Program-made: the position numbers and the translations under genes
Notes under the pieces: generated by a model
Seen by the model: only the letters and a program-made list of their open reading frames with translations
Databases searched by the model: none
What the model was told of the DNA's origin: nothing
In this document: piece after piece, positions 1 to 8,458 of the stretch
How positions within the stretch are numbered: position 1 is the stretch's first letter
Layout of the letters: each line of letters opens with the position of its first letter
Assembly (NCBI GenBank): GCA_016929525.1
Contig: JAFGIP010000116.1
Span: forward strand, 1 to 36,626
From: Bacteroidales bacterium
GTDB taxonomy: Bacteria; Bacteroidota; Bacteroidia; Bacteroidales; UBA10428
DNA: 36,626 bases
Reading direction: 5' to 3'

Positions 1-28
1 CAAATTTTGTATTTTCTTCTGTTTTCAT
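1..28 (-). CDS. Possible transposase N-terminus (partial, runs off the window)
   Basis: An ATG on the minus strand at 28-26 opens a frame reading MKTEENTKF before the window ends. Its place just inside the putative IS terminus at 62-85, and its outward direction, suggest it starts the IS256-family (Mutator-type) DDE transposase. Nine residues cannot prove this. The alternative is an ordinary gene downstream of panD whose start happens to lie here. Confidence 0.35.
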
Positions 29-85
29 AATGAGTCAAGTAAATCATTTATCTTTTATACTTGACACACTTTTTTGAACAGTCTC
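1..85 (-). mobile_element. Partial IS256-family insertion sequence, left-end terminus
   Basis: Read on the minus strand from base 85, the sequence begins with a 24-base terminus containing TGTTCA and then AAGTGTGTCA (85 down to 62). It matches the terminus at 36544-36567 at 19 of 24 positions by direct comparison. A possible transposase start codon follows at base 28, a leader of about 57 bases, which is usual for IS256-family elements. The element runs out of the window to the left. The family assignment rests on the paired termini and on the transposase C-terminus at the other window end; the 28 coding bases here are too few to assign a family by themselves. Confidence 0.6.
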
Positions 86-276
86 GTCTGGGATTTTTCC
101 TGGTTTAATGATGCGCAACAATGACACATTTTTACAAAACGAATAGACTGAGAGGGTATATTTTACGAGCCATATTAAGGATGCTTCGATTTAAATTTCT
201 TCAGACATTCATTCTGTGCAACAATTAAACCTTTACGCAATAAACAGTTGCTACCGTCTAAATAATCAAATTCTCC
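86..276. other. Intergenic stretch between IS end and panD stop
   Basis: These 191 bases hold no convincing gene, terminator hairpin or promoter. On the minus strand, a 33-codon open stretch continues in frame after the panD stop (276 down to 175, ending TAA), but it has no start codon of its own and no recognisable similarity. The stretch may be what is left of the original sequence downstream of panD next to the insertion. Confidence 0.4.
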
Positions 277-627
277 TTACTTAAGGGAATTGGTTTTTGT
301 ATCGGGGAAAATGATTTTTGGACTAAAGCTTTTTGCTTCCTGATAATCCATTATGGCATAAGCGATTACAATAATGATATCTCCAACTGCTACTCTTCTT
401 GCAGCAGGGCCGTTAAGGCAGACTTCACCGGAACCTTTTTTCCCCTTTATAACATAAGTTTCAATTCGCTCACCGTTATTGATGTTTACAATCTGCACTT
501 TTTCATTTTCAATTATTCCGGAAGCTTCCATAAGTTCCTCGTCGATGGTAATACTACCAACGTAGTGCAGATTTGCTTCAGTTACAGTAACCTGGTGAAT
601 TTTCGATTTAACAACCTCAATCAACAT
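277..627 (-). CDS. panD: Aspartate 1-decarboxylase (pyruvoyl-dependent)
   Basis: This enzyme decarboxylates L-aspartate to beta-alanine, which PanC then joins to pantoate in pantothenate and coenzyme A synthesis. The 116-residue length is typical. The self-processing Gly24-Ser25 site is present (YVGSITID), where Ser25 becomes the pyruvoyl group; Lys9 (KSKIHQ) and the Tyr-containing ETYVIKG segment (about residues 56-62) fit the family active site. The NGPAARR motif (about 72-78) is also typical. It starts 15 bases after the panC stop on the same strand, so panC-panD is almost certainly one operon transcribed from the panC promoter. No separate PanM/PanZ-type maturation factor is visible in the window. 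Confidence 0.96.
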   Translation of the reverse strand: MLIEVVKSKIHQVTVTEANLHYVGSITIDEELMEASGIIENEKVQIVNINNGERIETYVIKGKKGSGEVCLNGPAARRVAVGDIIIVIAYAIMDYQEAKSFSPKIIFPDTKTNSLK

Positions 628-642
628 AACGGCACAAAGTTA

Positions 643-1488
643 CTAATTAATATCGATATTATCTATTAACCTGATATTACCAGCGTATACTGCAATGCAA
701 GCTGTCAGTGGAATTTTTAAGGATATTTCCGATACAGGTTTAAGAGTATTCCGCTCTACTATTTCGTAATATTCCAGTTTTAGTAATTTGTTAGAATTTA
801 TAGTATTACGTACATATTCCTTAACCGATTTAACAGAATGATGGGATGTCAAATTATTAGAAGCCTCTTTGATTACTTTAAATATTAACGGGGCGGCATT
901 TCGTTGTTCTTTTGTCAAAAGCGTGTTCCTTGAACTCATTGCCAGTCCGTTTTTCTCTCTGACAATTGGGCAGGCAACTATTTCAATATCATAATGGTTC
1001 ATTTTTACAAGTTTTCTTATTATAGCTAACTGTTGAAAATCTTTTTGTCCGAAATATGCTTTGTCTGGTTCAACAGCTTCAAAAAGTTTAGACACAATTT
1101 TAGCTACACCATTAAAATGACCGGTACGGTGCACACCTTCCATGACTTGTTCCATTAAACCAAAATTAAATTCTCTCGTGTCAGGCACCGGATACATTTC
1201 TTTGTCATCCGGGATGAAAACAATATTGCATTTTTCTGAACTCAGTAGTTTGCAATCTCTTTCACTATCGCGAGGATAGCTCTTAAGATCATTCTTATTG
1301 TTGAATTGAGCAGGGTTTACATAAATGCTTACAACAGTAATATCATTTGATTGTTTGCATTTTCGTACAAGTGATAAATGACCCTCATGTAATGCACCCA
1401 TTGTCGGAACAAATCCAATCGAAACGCCATTCTCTTTTTGTTGTAACAGTATGGCTTTAAGTTCTTTAATATGATGAACGATCTGCAT
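643..1488 (-). CDS. panC: Pantothenate synthetase (pantoate--beta-alanine ligase)
   Basis: PanC uses ATP to condense pantoate with beta-alanine through a pantoyl-adenylate, giving pantothenate in the cytosol. Diagnostic motifs are visible: the HIGH-like MGALHEGH near the N-terminus, YVNPAQF, FGQKDFQQ, and the KMSKS-like MSSRN. I place the start at the ATG at 1488 (281 residues, beginning MQIVHH). The longer open frame begins at a TTG at 1503, but that TTG is part of the TATATTTG promoter element at 1501-1508, so it is unlikely to be translated. The transcript would then have only a few bases of leader. The gene is divergent from the GT5-like gene at 1703. Confidence 0.95.
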   Translation of the reverse strand: MQIVHHIKELKAILLQQKENGVSIGFVPTMGALHEGHLSLVRKCKQSNDITVVSIYVNPAQFNNKNDLKSYPRDSERDCKLLSSEKCNIVFIPDDKEMYPVPDTREFNFGLMEQVMEGVHRTGHFNGVAKIVSKLFEAVEPDKAYFGQKDFQQLAIIRKLVKMNHYDIEIVACPIVREKNGLAMSSRNTLLTKEQRNAAPLIFKVIKEASNNLTSHHSVKSVKEYVRNTINSNKLLKLEYYEIVERNTLKPVSEISLKIPLTACIAVYAGNIRLIDNIDIN

Positions 1489-1500
1489 AAATAAAGCGTT

Positions 1501-1508
1501 CAAATATA
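1501..1508 (-). promoter_or_regulatory. Bacteroidota -7 promoter element for panC-panD
   Basis: The minus strand reads TATATTTG, an exact TAnnTTTG match, 12 bases before the preferred panC ATG at 1488. No clear TTG-type -33 element stands at the usual spacing. The position implies a very short leader and argues against the upstream TTG start. Confidence 0.55.
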
Positions 1509-1665
1509 ATTATTTTAGTATTTAACTGTTATGGGATAAATGAGGGATTGAAGCAATTTGATCAATGGCTAATTGTCCGATATGAATTTAGCATTAATTA
1601 ACATAATATCCTTATTCTGTAGCCAAGAAGGATATAGATTTTTATCCCTTTGAATTTTTTTTTCG

Positions 1666-1673
1666 TAATTTTG
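1666..1673 (+). promoter_or_regulatory. Bacteroidota -7 promoter element for the GT5-like/DUF4270/glmS genes
   Basis: TAATTTTG is an exact TAnnTTTG match 29 bases before the ATG at 1703. A TTTG at 1649-1652 is nearby but only 13 bases away, closer than the usual spacing of about 19, so the -33 element is unclear. Confidence 0.5.
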
Positions 1674-1702
1674 CAGCGTATTTCGGAAATATTGAATACC
1701 AG

Positions 1703-2530
1703 ATGGCTAAGAAAAAAGTTTTATTTATTTCACAAGAAATCACTCCATACCTTCCCGAAACTGAAATGTCGATAATAGGCCGAAATCTCCCTCAGGGCAT
1801 ACAGGAGAGGGGTAAAGAAATAAGAACATTTATGCCCCGATTCGGCTGTATAAATGAAAGAAGAAATCAGTTGCATGAAGTTATTCGCCTTTCTGGTATG
1901 AATCTTATTATCGACGATACGGATCATCCGCTTATTATAAAAGTTGCTTCTATTCAGACAGCACGTATGCAGGTTTATTTCATCGATAATGAAGATTTTT
2001 TTCAGAGAAAACATACACTTTTTGATGATGAAGGCAGGTACTTTAGTGATAATGATGAAAGGGCTATATTTTTTGCCAGGGGAGTGATGGAAACAGTTAA
2101 AAAATTACAGTGGTCACCTGATCTGATACATTGCCACGGTTGGTTTACAAGTCTTATTCCTTTATACATAAAGAAGTATTACCATGATGACCCTATGTTT
2201 ATGGACTCTCAAATAATTACTTCTATTTATGATCAGGAGTTTAGCGGAAATCTCGATAACAGGTTAAAGGAAAAACTTACCTGGGATAAAATTGATTCCA
2301 TTGATATCGAAGTAATTAATAACCCCAATTATATCAATATGCTGAAACTTGCTATCGACTTCTCCGACGGATTAATTTTTGGCAGTTCGGATATTAATAA
2401 AGAAGTTAAAGAATATGCCGAAAAATCGGGATTACCGTTATTGGAAAATCAGTCTGAAGAAACATACATAGATGCATATTCCAGTTTTTATAACAAAATT
2501 TTAAGCGAGGTAGTTAATGGAGCTAAATAA
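1703..2530 (+). CDS. Truncated glycogen/starch synthase-like (GT5 N-terminal domain) protein
   Basis: The 275 residues resemble only the N-terminal Rossmann half of GT5 glycogen/starch synthases: a KKKVLFISQEITPY start, a YFSDNDERAIFFARGVME helix (about 113-130), and HCHGW at 143-147 where GlgA has a HxHDW-like motif. Full GlgA is about 480 residues with a second GT-B domain that is absent here. The ADP-glucose loop KTGGL is also missing; the aligned segment reads ETEMS at 19-23. Catalysis as a glycogen synthase is therefore doubtful. This short form, beside panC and a DUF4270 gene, is a recurrent Bacteroidota arrangement as I recall it. Its stop overlaps the start of the DUF4270 gene by 14 bases, suggesting translational coupling. 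Its actual role is unknown. Confidence 0.8.
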   Translation: MAKKKVLFISQEITPYLPETEMSIIGRNLPQGIQERGKEIRTFMPRFGCINERRNQLHEVIRLSGMNLIIDDTDHPLIIKVASIQTARMQVYFIDNEDFFQRKHTLFDDEGRYFSDNDERAIFFARGVMETVKKLQWSPDLIHCHGWFTSLIPLYIKKYYHDDPMFMDSQIITSIYDQEFSGNLDNRLKEKLTWDKIDSIDIEVINNPNYINMLKLAIDFSDGLIFGSSDINKEVKEYAEKSGLPLLENQSEETYIDAYSSFYNKILSEVVNGAK

Positions 2531-3944
2531 TATTTTTTCAAGACAGTTTTTTGCAATATCACTTGTTGCAGTTTATTCTGTTTTACTTTTAACCTCCTGT
2601 TCAGAAGAGCCGATTGGAATCGAGAGAAGAGTTTTACCTGAAGAAGAAGGTATGGAAGTGTTCACAAGGACTTTCCCTGTAGAATTATTTAATATAGAAT
2701 CAGAAGCTTTGGAAACATATTCCTTAGGATATAGTCCTTTAGGTAGTGTTAACGATCCAGTATTTGGAAGAATTAAAGCAGGTTTCCTTAGTGATTTTTT
2801 CCTTAAAGAGTTTCCGGATTTTGCGACAAGAGAAGACATTATTGTTGATACAGCTAATACTACTGATGAAATTGCTGTCGTTATTGATACTACTGAAATG
2901 GATACTACTACTTTTCAGGTGTCCAGTTTAGAGCTTAAACTTTATTTCAATGGTTATTTTGGAGATAATTCCAAAATTAATTTCAATGTCTACGAATTAA
3001 TATCCAGAATTCCTGATGAAGAGCTTTCCGACTTCGAGATTACGGAAGACATGTATGAACCGGTTCCGCTGAATACTGTACAGCCTGAACCGGTTTATGA
3101 TAAGGAAAATGGAAAATTATTATACTATCATGTAATATTTTCAGATGAATACGCAAAACGCTTGTTTAACAGGTTGTTTAATGATAGCACATTATTTCTT
3201 GAGAGGATATTCAGGGCTAATTTTCCCGGTTTTTATTTTGAAACGCAATTTCTGGATGAGGCAGGCGGAGGGATGATAAGGATTGACCACGAAAATTCAA
3301 GTCTGACATTATGGACCATTAAGAATGGGGAAGATTTTGTGGCAAATGAGTTTTATTTGGCTTTTCAGGAAATTGATGGTACAAGTCTAAATCTGTACAG
3401 TGCTGAATATAGTAATGAGATAAATGATATTCTGGGAGATACAGTAAATCTTCCAGAAAATGTGTACTTACAGGCACTGGCAGGTCCAAAAGCTTTGATG
3501 AAATTTCCTACTCTTGCTCAGTTCAAGGATTCACTAGATTTTCATTACATTATTAACAGAGCTGAACTTGTTCTTCCGGTAGGTGCTTCAGTTGCGGACA
3601 TGAAGAGATATGATCCTCCAAAGTATCTGGGAGTACATGACATTATTAATGATAGTACAATTCTCGATGATGGAATAGGCACATCTTATTTCGGCGGGGA
3701 ATTGGATAAAACTAAAATGGAATACTCTTTCGAACTCGGCAATCATGTGCATGATTTTTTAAGGGATGAGACAAATACAACAGGGGACAAATTGTTTTTA
3801 TTTGCTGCCAGTATTCAACTTATTGATGAATATACAGCAATAAACGGGTATAGTCTTACTTCTCCGGGAAGAGTAATATTAAAAAATGCAGATTCGGACA
3901 ATCCTCCATATTTAAGAATTATTTATTCAAAAATACCAGATTGA
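2517..3944 (+). CDS. DUF4270 family lipoprotein
   Basis: This 475-residue exported lipoprotein has a signal sequence ending in a lipobox (LLTSC, acylated Cys28), followed by an acidic SEEP stretch of the kind associated with surface lipoproteins in this phylum. The rest is beta-rich, with no visible catalytic motif; its overall pattern, including an early SLGYSPLGSVNDPVFG segment and a C-terminal PYLRIIYSK ending, fits the Bacteroidota DUF4270 family. The function of that family is not established. It starts within the last 14 bases of the GT5-like gene and ends one base before glmS, so the three genes look co-transcribed. Confidence 0.85.
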   Translation: MELNNIFSRQFFAISLVAVYSVLLLTSCSEEPIGIERRVLPEEEGMEVFTRTFPVELFNIESEALETYSLGYSPLGSVNDPVFGRIKAGFLSDFFLKEFPDFATREDIIVDTANTTDEIAVVIDTTEMDTTTFQVSSLELKLYFNGYFGDNSKINFNVYELISRIPDEELSDFEITEDMYEPVPLNTVQPEPVYDKENGKLLYYHVIFSDEYAKRLFNRLFNDSTLFLERIFRANFPGFYFETQFLDEAGGGMIRIDHENSSLTLWTIKNGEDFVANEFYLAFQEIDGTSLNLYSAEYSNEINDILGDTVNLPENVYLQALAGPKALMKFPTLAQFKDSLDFHYIINRAELVLPVGASVADMKRYDPPKYLGVHDIINDSTILDDGIGTSYFGGELDKTKMEYSFELGNHVHDFLRDETNTTGDKLFLFAASIQLIDEYTAINGYSLTSPGRVILKNADSDNPPYLRIIYSKIPD

Positions 3945-3945
3945 T

Positions 3946-5781
3946 ATGTGTGGTATAGTTGGTTACATTGGTGAACGTAATGCCTTACCTGTACTTATTA
4001 ATGGATTAAAAAGACTTGAATACCGTGGTTATGATTCCGCAGGTGTAGCTGTTTTGGGTGAAAATTTACAAATCAGAAAATGTAAGGGTAAAGTAACCGA
4101 TCTGGAAAAACATTTGGATAAGAGTCTCCAGTCCGGAACAGTTGGAATTGGTCATACAAGGTGGGCAACACACGGGGAGCCTAATGATGTAAATGCACAC
4201 CCGCATGAGTCGCATCACGGTAAATTTGTTATTATCCATAATGGTATAATTGAAAATTATTCACGCCTACGCGACAGACTTATTGAACGTGACGTTAAAT
4301 TTAAAAGTGAAACCGATACAGAAGTACTGGCAAATCTGATAGAATTTATTTACGAAAAGAGTGAAGTAGGAGCAGAATTAGCGGTAAGGCTGGCTTTATC
4401 GAAAGTAATCGGAGCATATGGTCTGGTTGTTATGTGTAAAGATGAACCGGATAAACTTATTGCTGCACGAAAAGGTAGTCCGCTGGTAATTGGCGTGGGA
4501 AATGAAGAATATTTTCTTGCTTCCGATGCAACACCTATTGTTGAGTATACAAAAAGTGTGATCTACCTTAATGATGGAGATGTAGCCATTATAAGAAAAG
4601 AGCAGTTAATACTTAAAACGCTGAAGAACGATGAGCAGGGACCAACAGTTCAACAGCTGAATATCGATATAGGTGAAATTGATAAGGGTGGTTATGAACA
4701 CTTTATGCTAAAGGAAATTTTTGAGCAGCCAAAGTCAATTAACGACACCTTTCGGGGAAGGGTTCGTTCGGAAGAATCAGAAATACATCTTGGTGGATTA
4801 TACAATGTTTTGCCAAAACTTATTGAAGCAGAAAGAATTATTATTATTGGATGCGGCACTTCATGGCATGCTGGTCTGGTAGGTGAGTATTTATTTGAGG
4901 ACCTGGCCAGAATTTCTGTTGAAGTGGAATATGCTTCAGAATTTCGTTACAGAAATCCGATAATTAATCATGATGATGTTGTAATTGCAATTAGTCAGAG
5001 TGGTGAAACTGCGGATACACTGGCAGCAATCAGATTGGCAAAAGAAAGGGGGGCGATGGTTCTGGGGATCTGCAATGTGGTTGGTTCTTCTATTCCAAGA
5101 GAAACTGATGCCGGGGTTTACACACATGCCGGACCTGAAATTGGTGTTGCTTCTACCAAAGCTTTTACATGCCAGGTTACAGTTTTAGCTATGATGGCTA
5201 TTATGATAAGCAGGAAGAAGGGCTTGATTACTGATGAAAGATACCGGGATATCATTCGAGAATTCACTGAAATACCAGGGAAAATAGAAAAAATATTAAG
5301 GCACAACCATGATATCAAGAAGGTTGCTGAGCTGTTTCAGAACGCTACTAATTCATTGTATCTGGGAAGGGGATATCTTTTCCCTGTTGCACTGGAAGGT
5401 GCATTAAAACTAAAGGAAATATCCTATATTCATGCTGAAGGATATCCGGCTGCTGAAATGAAACACGGACCAATAGCACTTATCGATACCAAAATGCCCG
5501 TGGTTGTTGTTGCGACAAAAGATTCTTCTTATGAAAAAATCGTAAGCAACATTCAGGAAGTCAAAGCCCGAAACGGAGTTGTTATTGCCGTTGTAACCGA
5601 AGGAGATACTGTTATAAAAAATATGGCCGATCATGTATTTGAAATCCCACAGGTTGATAACATATTTGCAGCTCTGCTTTCGGTAGTTCCTTTGCAGCTC
5701 TTTTCTTATTATATTGCTGTAATGCGTGGGTGCAATGTTGATCAGCCTAGGAACCTTGCTAAATCTGTTACAGTGGAATAA
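3946..5781 (+). CDS. glmS: Glutamine--fructose-6-phosphate aminotransferase (isomerizing)
   Basis: GlmS makes glucosamine-6-phosphate from fructose-6-phosphate and glutamine, the committed step to UDP-GlcNAc for peptidoglycan and lipid A. At 611 residues it has the usual size. The N-terminal class II glutaminase begins MCGIVGYIG with the nucleophile Cys2 exposed after Met removal, and shows YRGYDSAG and HTRWATHG. Two SIS sugar-isomerase domains follow (about 290-420 and 460-590), with CGTSWHAG, SQSGETADT and EGYPAAEMKHGP. The end (QPRNLAKSVTVE) is typical and complete. It starts one base after the DUF4270 stop. It converges on rfbB with only 12 bases between stops and no visible terminator. 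I see no glmS ribozyme in the upstream sequence, which is coding. Confidence 0.98.
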   Translation: MCGIVGYIGERNALPVLINGLKRLEYRGYDSAGVAVLGENLQIRKCKGKVTDLEKHLDKSLQSGTVGIGHTRWATHGEPNDVNAHPHESHHGKFVIIHNGIIENYSRLRDRLIERDVKFKSETDTEVLANLIEFIYEKSEVGAELAVRLALSKVIGAYGLVVMCKDEPDKLIAARKGSPLVIGVGNEEYFLASDATPIVEYTKSVIYLNDGDVAIIRKEQLILKTLKNDEQGPTVQQLNIDIGEIDKGGYEHFMLKEIFEQPKSINDTFRGRVRSEESEIHLGGLYNVLPKLIEAERIIIIGCGTSWHAGLVGEYLFEDLARISVEVEYASEFRYRNPIINHDDVVIAISQSGETADTLAAIRLAKERGAMVLGICNVVGSSIPRETDAGVYTHAGPEIGVASTKAFTCQVTVLAMMAIMISRKKGLITDERYRDIIREFTEIPGKIEKILRHNHDIKKVAELFQNATNSLYLGRGYLFPVALEGALKLKEISYIHAEGYPAAEMKHGPIALIDTKMPVVVVATKDSSYEKIVSNIQEVKARNGVVIAVVTEGDTVIKNMADHVFEIPQVDNIFAALLSVVPLQLFSYYIAVMRGCNVDQPRNLAKSVTVE

Positions 5782-5793
5782 GAGGGTATTCTG

Positions 5794-6849
5794 CTATCGG
5801 TTTGAATACTGTTTACTGTAGTACAGTTCATATTCACCGGAAGTAATATTCTTTAACCAGTTACTATTTCCAAGGTACCAATCTACTGTCTTTTCAAGAC
5901 CATCTTCAAATGTCACTGATGGTTTCCATCCAAGTTCTTTCTGAATTTTCGCCGAATCAATGGCATATCTCATATCGTGGCCTGCCCTGTCTTTTACAAA
6001 TGTGATGAGCTTTTCTGATGTTCCGGGGTTTCGGTTCAGTTTTTTATCCATTATTCTGCATAATAACCTGACCAGGTCTATATTCTTCCATTCATTGTTA
6101 CCTCCTATATTATAGGTCTCACCTGGAACTCCTTTGTGAAATATCTTATCGATAGCACTTGCATGGTCAATAACAAATAACCAGTCGCGAATATTTTCAC
6201 CTTTTCCATAGACAGGAATAGGTTTATTGTTTTTAATATTATTTATTGCAAGGGGAATTAACTTTTCTGGAAACTGGTTCGGTCCATAGTTATTAGAACA
6301 ATTTGAAACAATAACAGGCAGATTATAAGTATTATGATAAGCACGTACAATATGATCGCTACCTGCTTTGGATGCTGAGTAAGGACTCTGCGGGTCGTAA
6401 GCAGTGGTCTCGGTAAAATAACCGTCACTGCCTAATGAACCAAAAACCTCATCGGTTGAAATATGATAGAAAAGCTTTTCGTTATAATCATCTTTCCAAA
6501 ATTTCCTGCAGGCATTCAGCAGGTTCACAGTACCAATTATATTGGTATATATGAATTCCATCGGGCTCTCAATAGATCTGTCAACATGTGACTCTGCTGC
6601 AAGGTGGATTACCCCGCTGACTTTATAATTTTGAAAAAGGGAATCAATCTGGGCGGCATTTACTATATCGATCTTCTCCAGGCTATAATTCTTTTGATTT
6701 TCAACATCTTTCAGGTTTTCGAGATTTCCTGCATAGGTAAGCTTATCGATATTGACAATATGATAGTCGGGATAATTTTTAACAAATTGCCTTACCACGT
6801 GTGAACCAATAAATCCGGCCCCACCGGTTATAACTATTGTTTTTTTCAT
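5794..6849 (-). CDS. rfbB: dTDP-glucose 4,6-dehydratase
   Basis: RfbB/RmlB converts dTDP-glucose to dTDP-4-keto-6-deoxyglucose, the precursor of L-rhamnose and other deoxysugars of surface glycans. It is an extended-SDR enzyme of 351 residues with the NAD-binding GGAGFIG (9-15), the catalytic TDE at 132-134 (STDEVFGSLG) and the YxxxK pair Tyr157/Lys161 (SPYSASK). AESHVDRSI and NNYGPNQFPEKLIP are RmlB hallmarks that separate it from GalE. It is the last gene of the leftward sugar operon, 11 bases after galE. The partner genes rfbA, rfbC and rfbD are not in the window. Confidence 0.95.
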   Translation of the reverse strand: MKKTIVITGGAGFIGSHVVRQFVKNYPDYHIVNIDKLTYAGNLENLKDVENQKNYSLEKIDIVNAAQIDSLFQNYKVSGVIHLAAESHVDRSIESPMEFIYTNIIGTVNLLNACRKFWKDDYNEKLFYHISTDEVFGSLGSDGYFTETTAYDPQSPYSASKAGSDHIVRAYHNTYNLPVIVSNCSNNYGPNQFPEKLIPLAINNIKNNKPIPVYGKGENIRDWLFVIDHASAIDKIFHKGVPGETYNIGGNNEWKNIDLVRLLCRIMDKKLNRNPGTSEKLITFVKDRAGHDMRYAIDSAKIQKELGWKPSVTFEDGLEKTVDWYLGNSNWLKNITSGEYELYYSKQYSNR

Positions 6850-6860
6850 ACTCGCTTAGT

Positions 6861-7886
6861 CTATTTGTTATTCCTGACTTTTTTCTCCCATTCCCACGCC
6901 GAAAGCAGGATTTCTTTCAGCGGGGTATTTGCTTTCCATCCTAATTCATTGTTTGCAAAAGTAGTATCTGCCCATACTTTTTCTATGTCGCCTTCACGTC
7001 TGCCAACAATTTCGTAATTAACTTTTTCTCCCGTAACTTCTTCAAAGTTTTTTATTATTTCCATTACAGATATTCCTTTACCTGTTCCAAGATTGAAAAC
7101 TTCAAACTTCTTTTTATTTTTTTCTTCAATTAATCGACGTACTGCAACCACATGTGCCTTTGCCAGATCGCAAACGTAAATATAATCACGTATTGCTGTT
7201 CCGTCAGGGGTATTATAATCATCACCAAAAACTCTTAATTTTTCTCTTAAGCCAGCAACTGTCTGGGTTACAAAAGGAACAAGGTTTAAAGGAACTCCTG
7301 TCGGCAATTCTCCGATATGAGCTGATTTGTGTGCCCCAATGGGGTTGAAATATCTTAATGAAATAGCTTTTAGGGAAGGATAGGCATATATTGCATCTGA
7401 AATAATTTCTTCAGAGACCTGCTTGGTATTCCCATATGGTGAAGCAGCTTTTTTGATCGGGGCTTTTTCTGTGACCGGAAGTTCATCGGGTTGACCATAT
7501 ACTGTGCAGGAAGAGGAAAAAACCATTCCTGCAACCGGATTCTTTTGCATTGCGAGTAGCAAATTTATAAGTGATTCAAAATTATTATGGTAATAATCGA
7601 GTGGTATCCGGACTGACTCACCAACTGCTTTTAGTGCAGCAAAATGAATGATAGCACTTATGGAATACTTTTTAAATAAATCGAAAACTTTTGTACGATC
7701 ACAGAGATCAAACTTTTCAAATGCAGGTTCAATACCGGTAATTTTTTTAATGCCATCTAACACATCTATGCTGGAATTAGACAGGTTGTCGACAATGACA
7801 ACTTCAAAACCGTGGTTGAGCAGTTCAACTGCAGTATGTGAACCGATATATCCGGTACCTCCGGTAACTAAAATTTTTTCAGACAT
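6861..7886 (-). CDS. galE: UDP-glucose 4-epimerase
   Basis: GalE interconverts UDP-glucose and UDP-galactose (some members also the N-acetyl forms) with tightly bound NAD. The 341 residues show GGTGYIG (9-15), FSSSCTVYG (123-131) and the catalytic pair Tyr151/Lys155 (SPYGNTK). The late NLGTGKGISVMEII and GRREGDIEKVWAD segments are classic GalE. The start ATG overlaps the stop of the acetyltransferase gene by one base (TAATG), so the two are translationally coupled in one operon. The context points to surface polysaccharide synthesis rather than galactose catabolism, as no galK or galT is present. Confidence 0.96.
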   Translation of the reverse strand: MSEKILVTGGTGYIGSHTAVELLNHGFEVVIVDNLSNSSIDVLDGIKKITGIEPAFEKFDLCDRTKVFDLFKKYSISAIIHFAALKAVGESVRIPLDYYHNNFESLINLLLAMQKNPVAGMVFSSSCTVYGQPDELPVTEKAPIKKAASPYGNTKQVSEEIISDAIYAYPSLKAISLRYFNPIGAHKSAHIGELPTGVPLNLVPFVTQTVAGLREKLRVFGDDYNTPDGTAIRDYIYVCDLAKAHVVAVRRLIEEKNKKKFEVFNLGTGKGISVMEIIKNFEEVTGEKVNYEIVGRREGDIEKVWADTTFANNELGWKANTPLKEILLSAWEWEKKVRNNK

Positions 7887-8458
7887 TATATTTTTATTAG
7901 GATATTGTTTTCGAGTTTATACTTCATATTACCTTCCGGACAAAAAGCAAAACCATTGTCATCGAACGTAAGTTTGTGCCCGTATTCACTGACCCACCCG
8001 GTTTGTTTAGCGGGATTGCCAACAACCAGGGCATACGGAGGAACATCCTTTGTGACAACTGCCCCAGCACCGATCATAGCATATTCCCCAATAGTGTTGC
8101 CGCAAATTATCGTTGCATTGGCACCAATACTGGCCCCTTTTTTTACTCTTGTTTTAATATACTGATCACGACGTACAACAGCACTTCTTGGATTTATAAT
8201 ATTAGTAAAAACCATCGACGGACCAAGAAAAACATCATCCTCGCAAATAACTCCCGTATAAATTGAAACATTGTTTTGAACTTTAACATTACGTCCCAGT
8301 ACAACTCCCGGTGATACGACGACATTCTGACCAAGATTGCAATTTTCTCCTAACTTGCTATTGTTCATAATATGGGTAAAATGCCAGATTTTTGTTCCTT
8401 CACCTATAGAACAACCTTCATCAATAACTGCTGTAGGATGTGCGAAATAATTGGCCAT
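7886..8458 (-). CDS. wbpD: WbpD/WlbB-like UDP-amino-sugar N-acetyltransferase
   Basis: This 190-residue left-handed beta-helix acetyltransferase resembles WbpD/WlbB, which acetylates the 3-amino group of UDP-GlcNAc3NA to give UDP-GlcNAc3NAcA. Imperfect hexapeptide repeats run through most of the length. Family segments include KIWHFTHI near the N-terminus, LGQNVVVSPGV, VQNNVSIYTGV, GPSMVFTNIINPRS and GEYAMIGAGAVVTKDVPPYA; the end KQTGWVSEYG is also typical. The upstream neighbour is a WbpE-like aminotransferase, which makes the amino sugar this enzyme would acetylate, and that pairing supports the call. It begins directly after the aminotransferase stop. The exact sugar substrate is inferred. 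Confidence 0.85.
   Translation of the reverse strand: MANYFAHPTAVIDEGCSIGEGTKIWHFTHIMNNSKLGENCNLGQNVVVSPGVVLGRNVKVQNNVSIYTGVICEDDVFLGPSMVFTNIINPRSAVVRRDQYIKTRVKKGASIGANATIICGNTIGEYAMIGAGAVVTKDVPPYALVVGNPAKQTGWVSEYGHKLTFDDNGFAFCPEGNMKYKLENNILIKI

Noticed and set aside
175-276. 33-codon open stretch in frame after the panD stop, suggesting readthrough or a truncated longer PanD
   Set aside because: PanD is already full length at 116 residues, the stretch has no start codon and no recognised similarity, and open frames of this size occur by chance.
1703-2530. Active glycogen synthase (GlgA)
   Set aside because: The length is about half of GlgA, the C-terminal domain is missing and the KTGGL loop is absent; no glgB or glgP is nearby.
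3900-3946. glmS ribozyme or leader upstream of glmS
   Set aside because: The DUF4270 coding sequence runs to within one base of the glmS start, leaving no room for a leader structure outside coding sequence.
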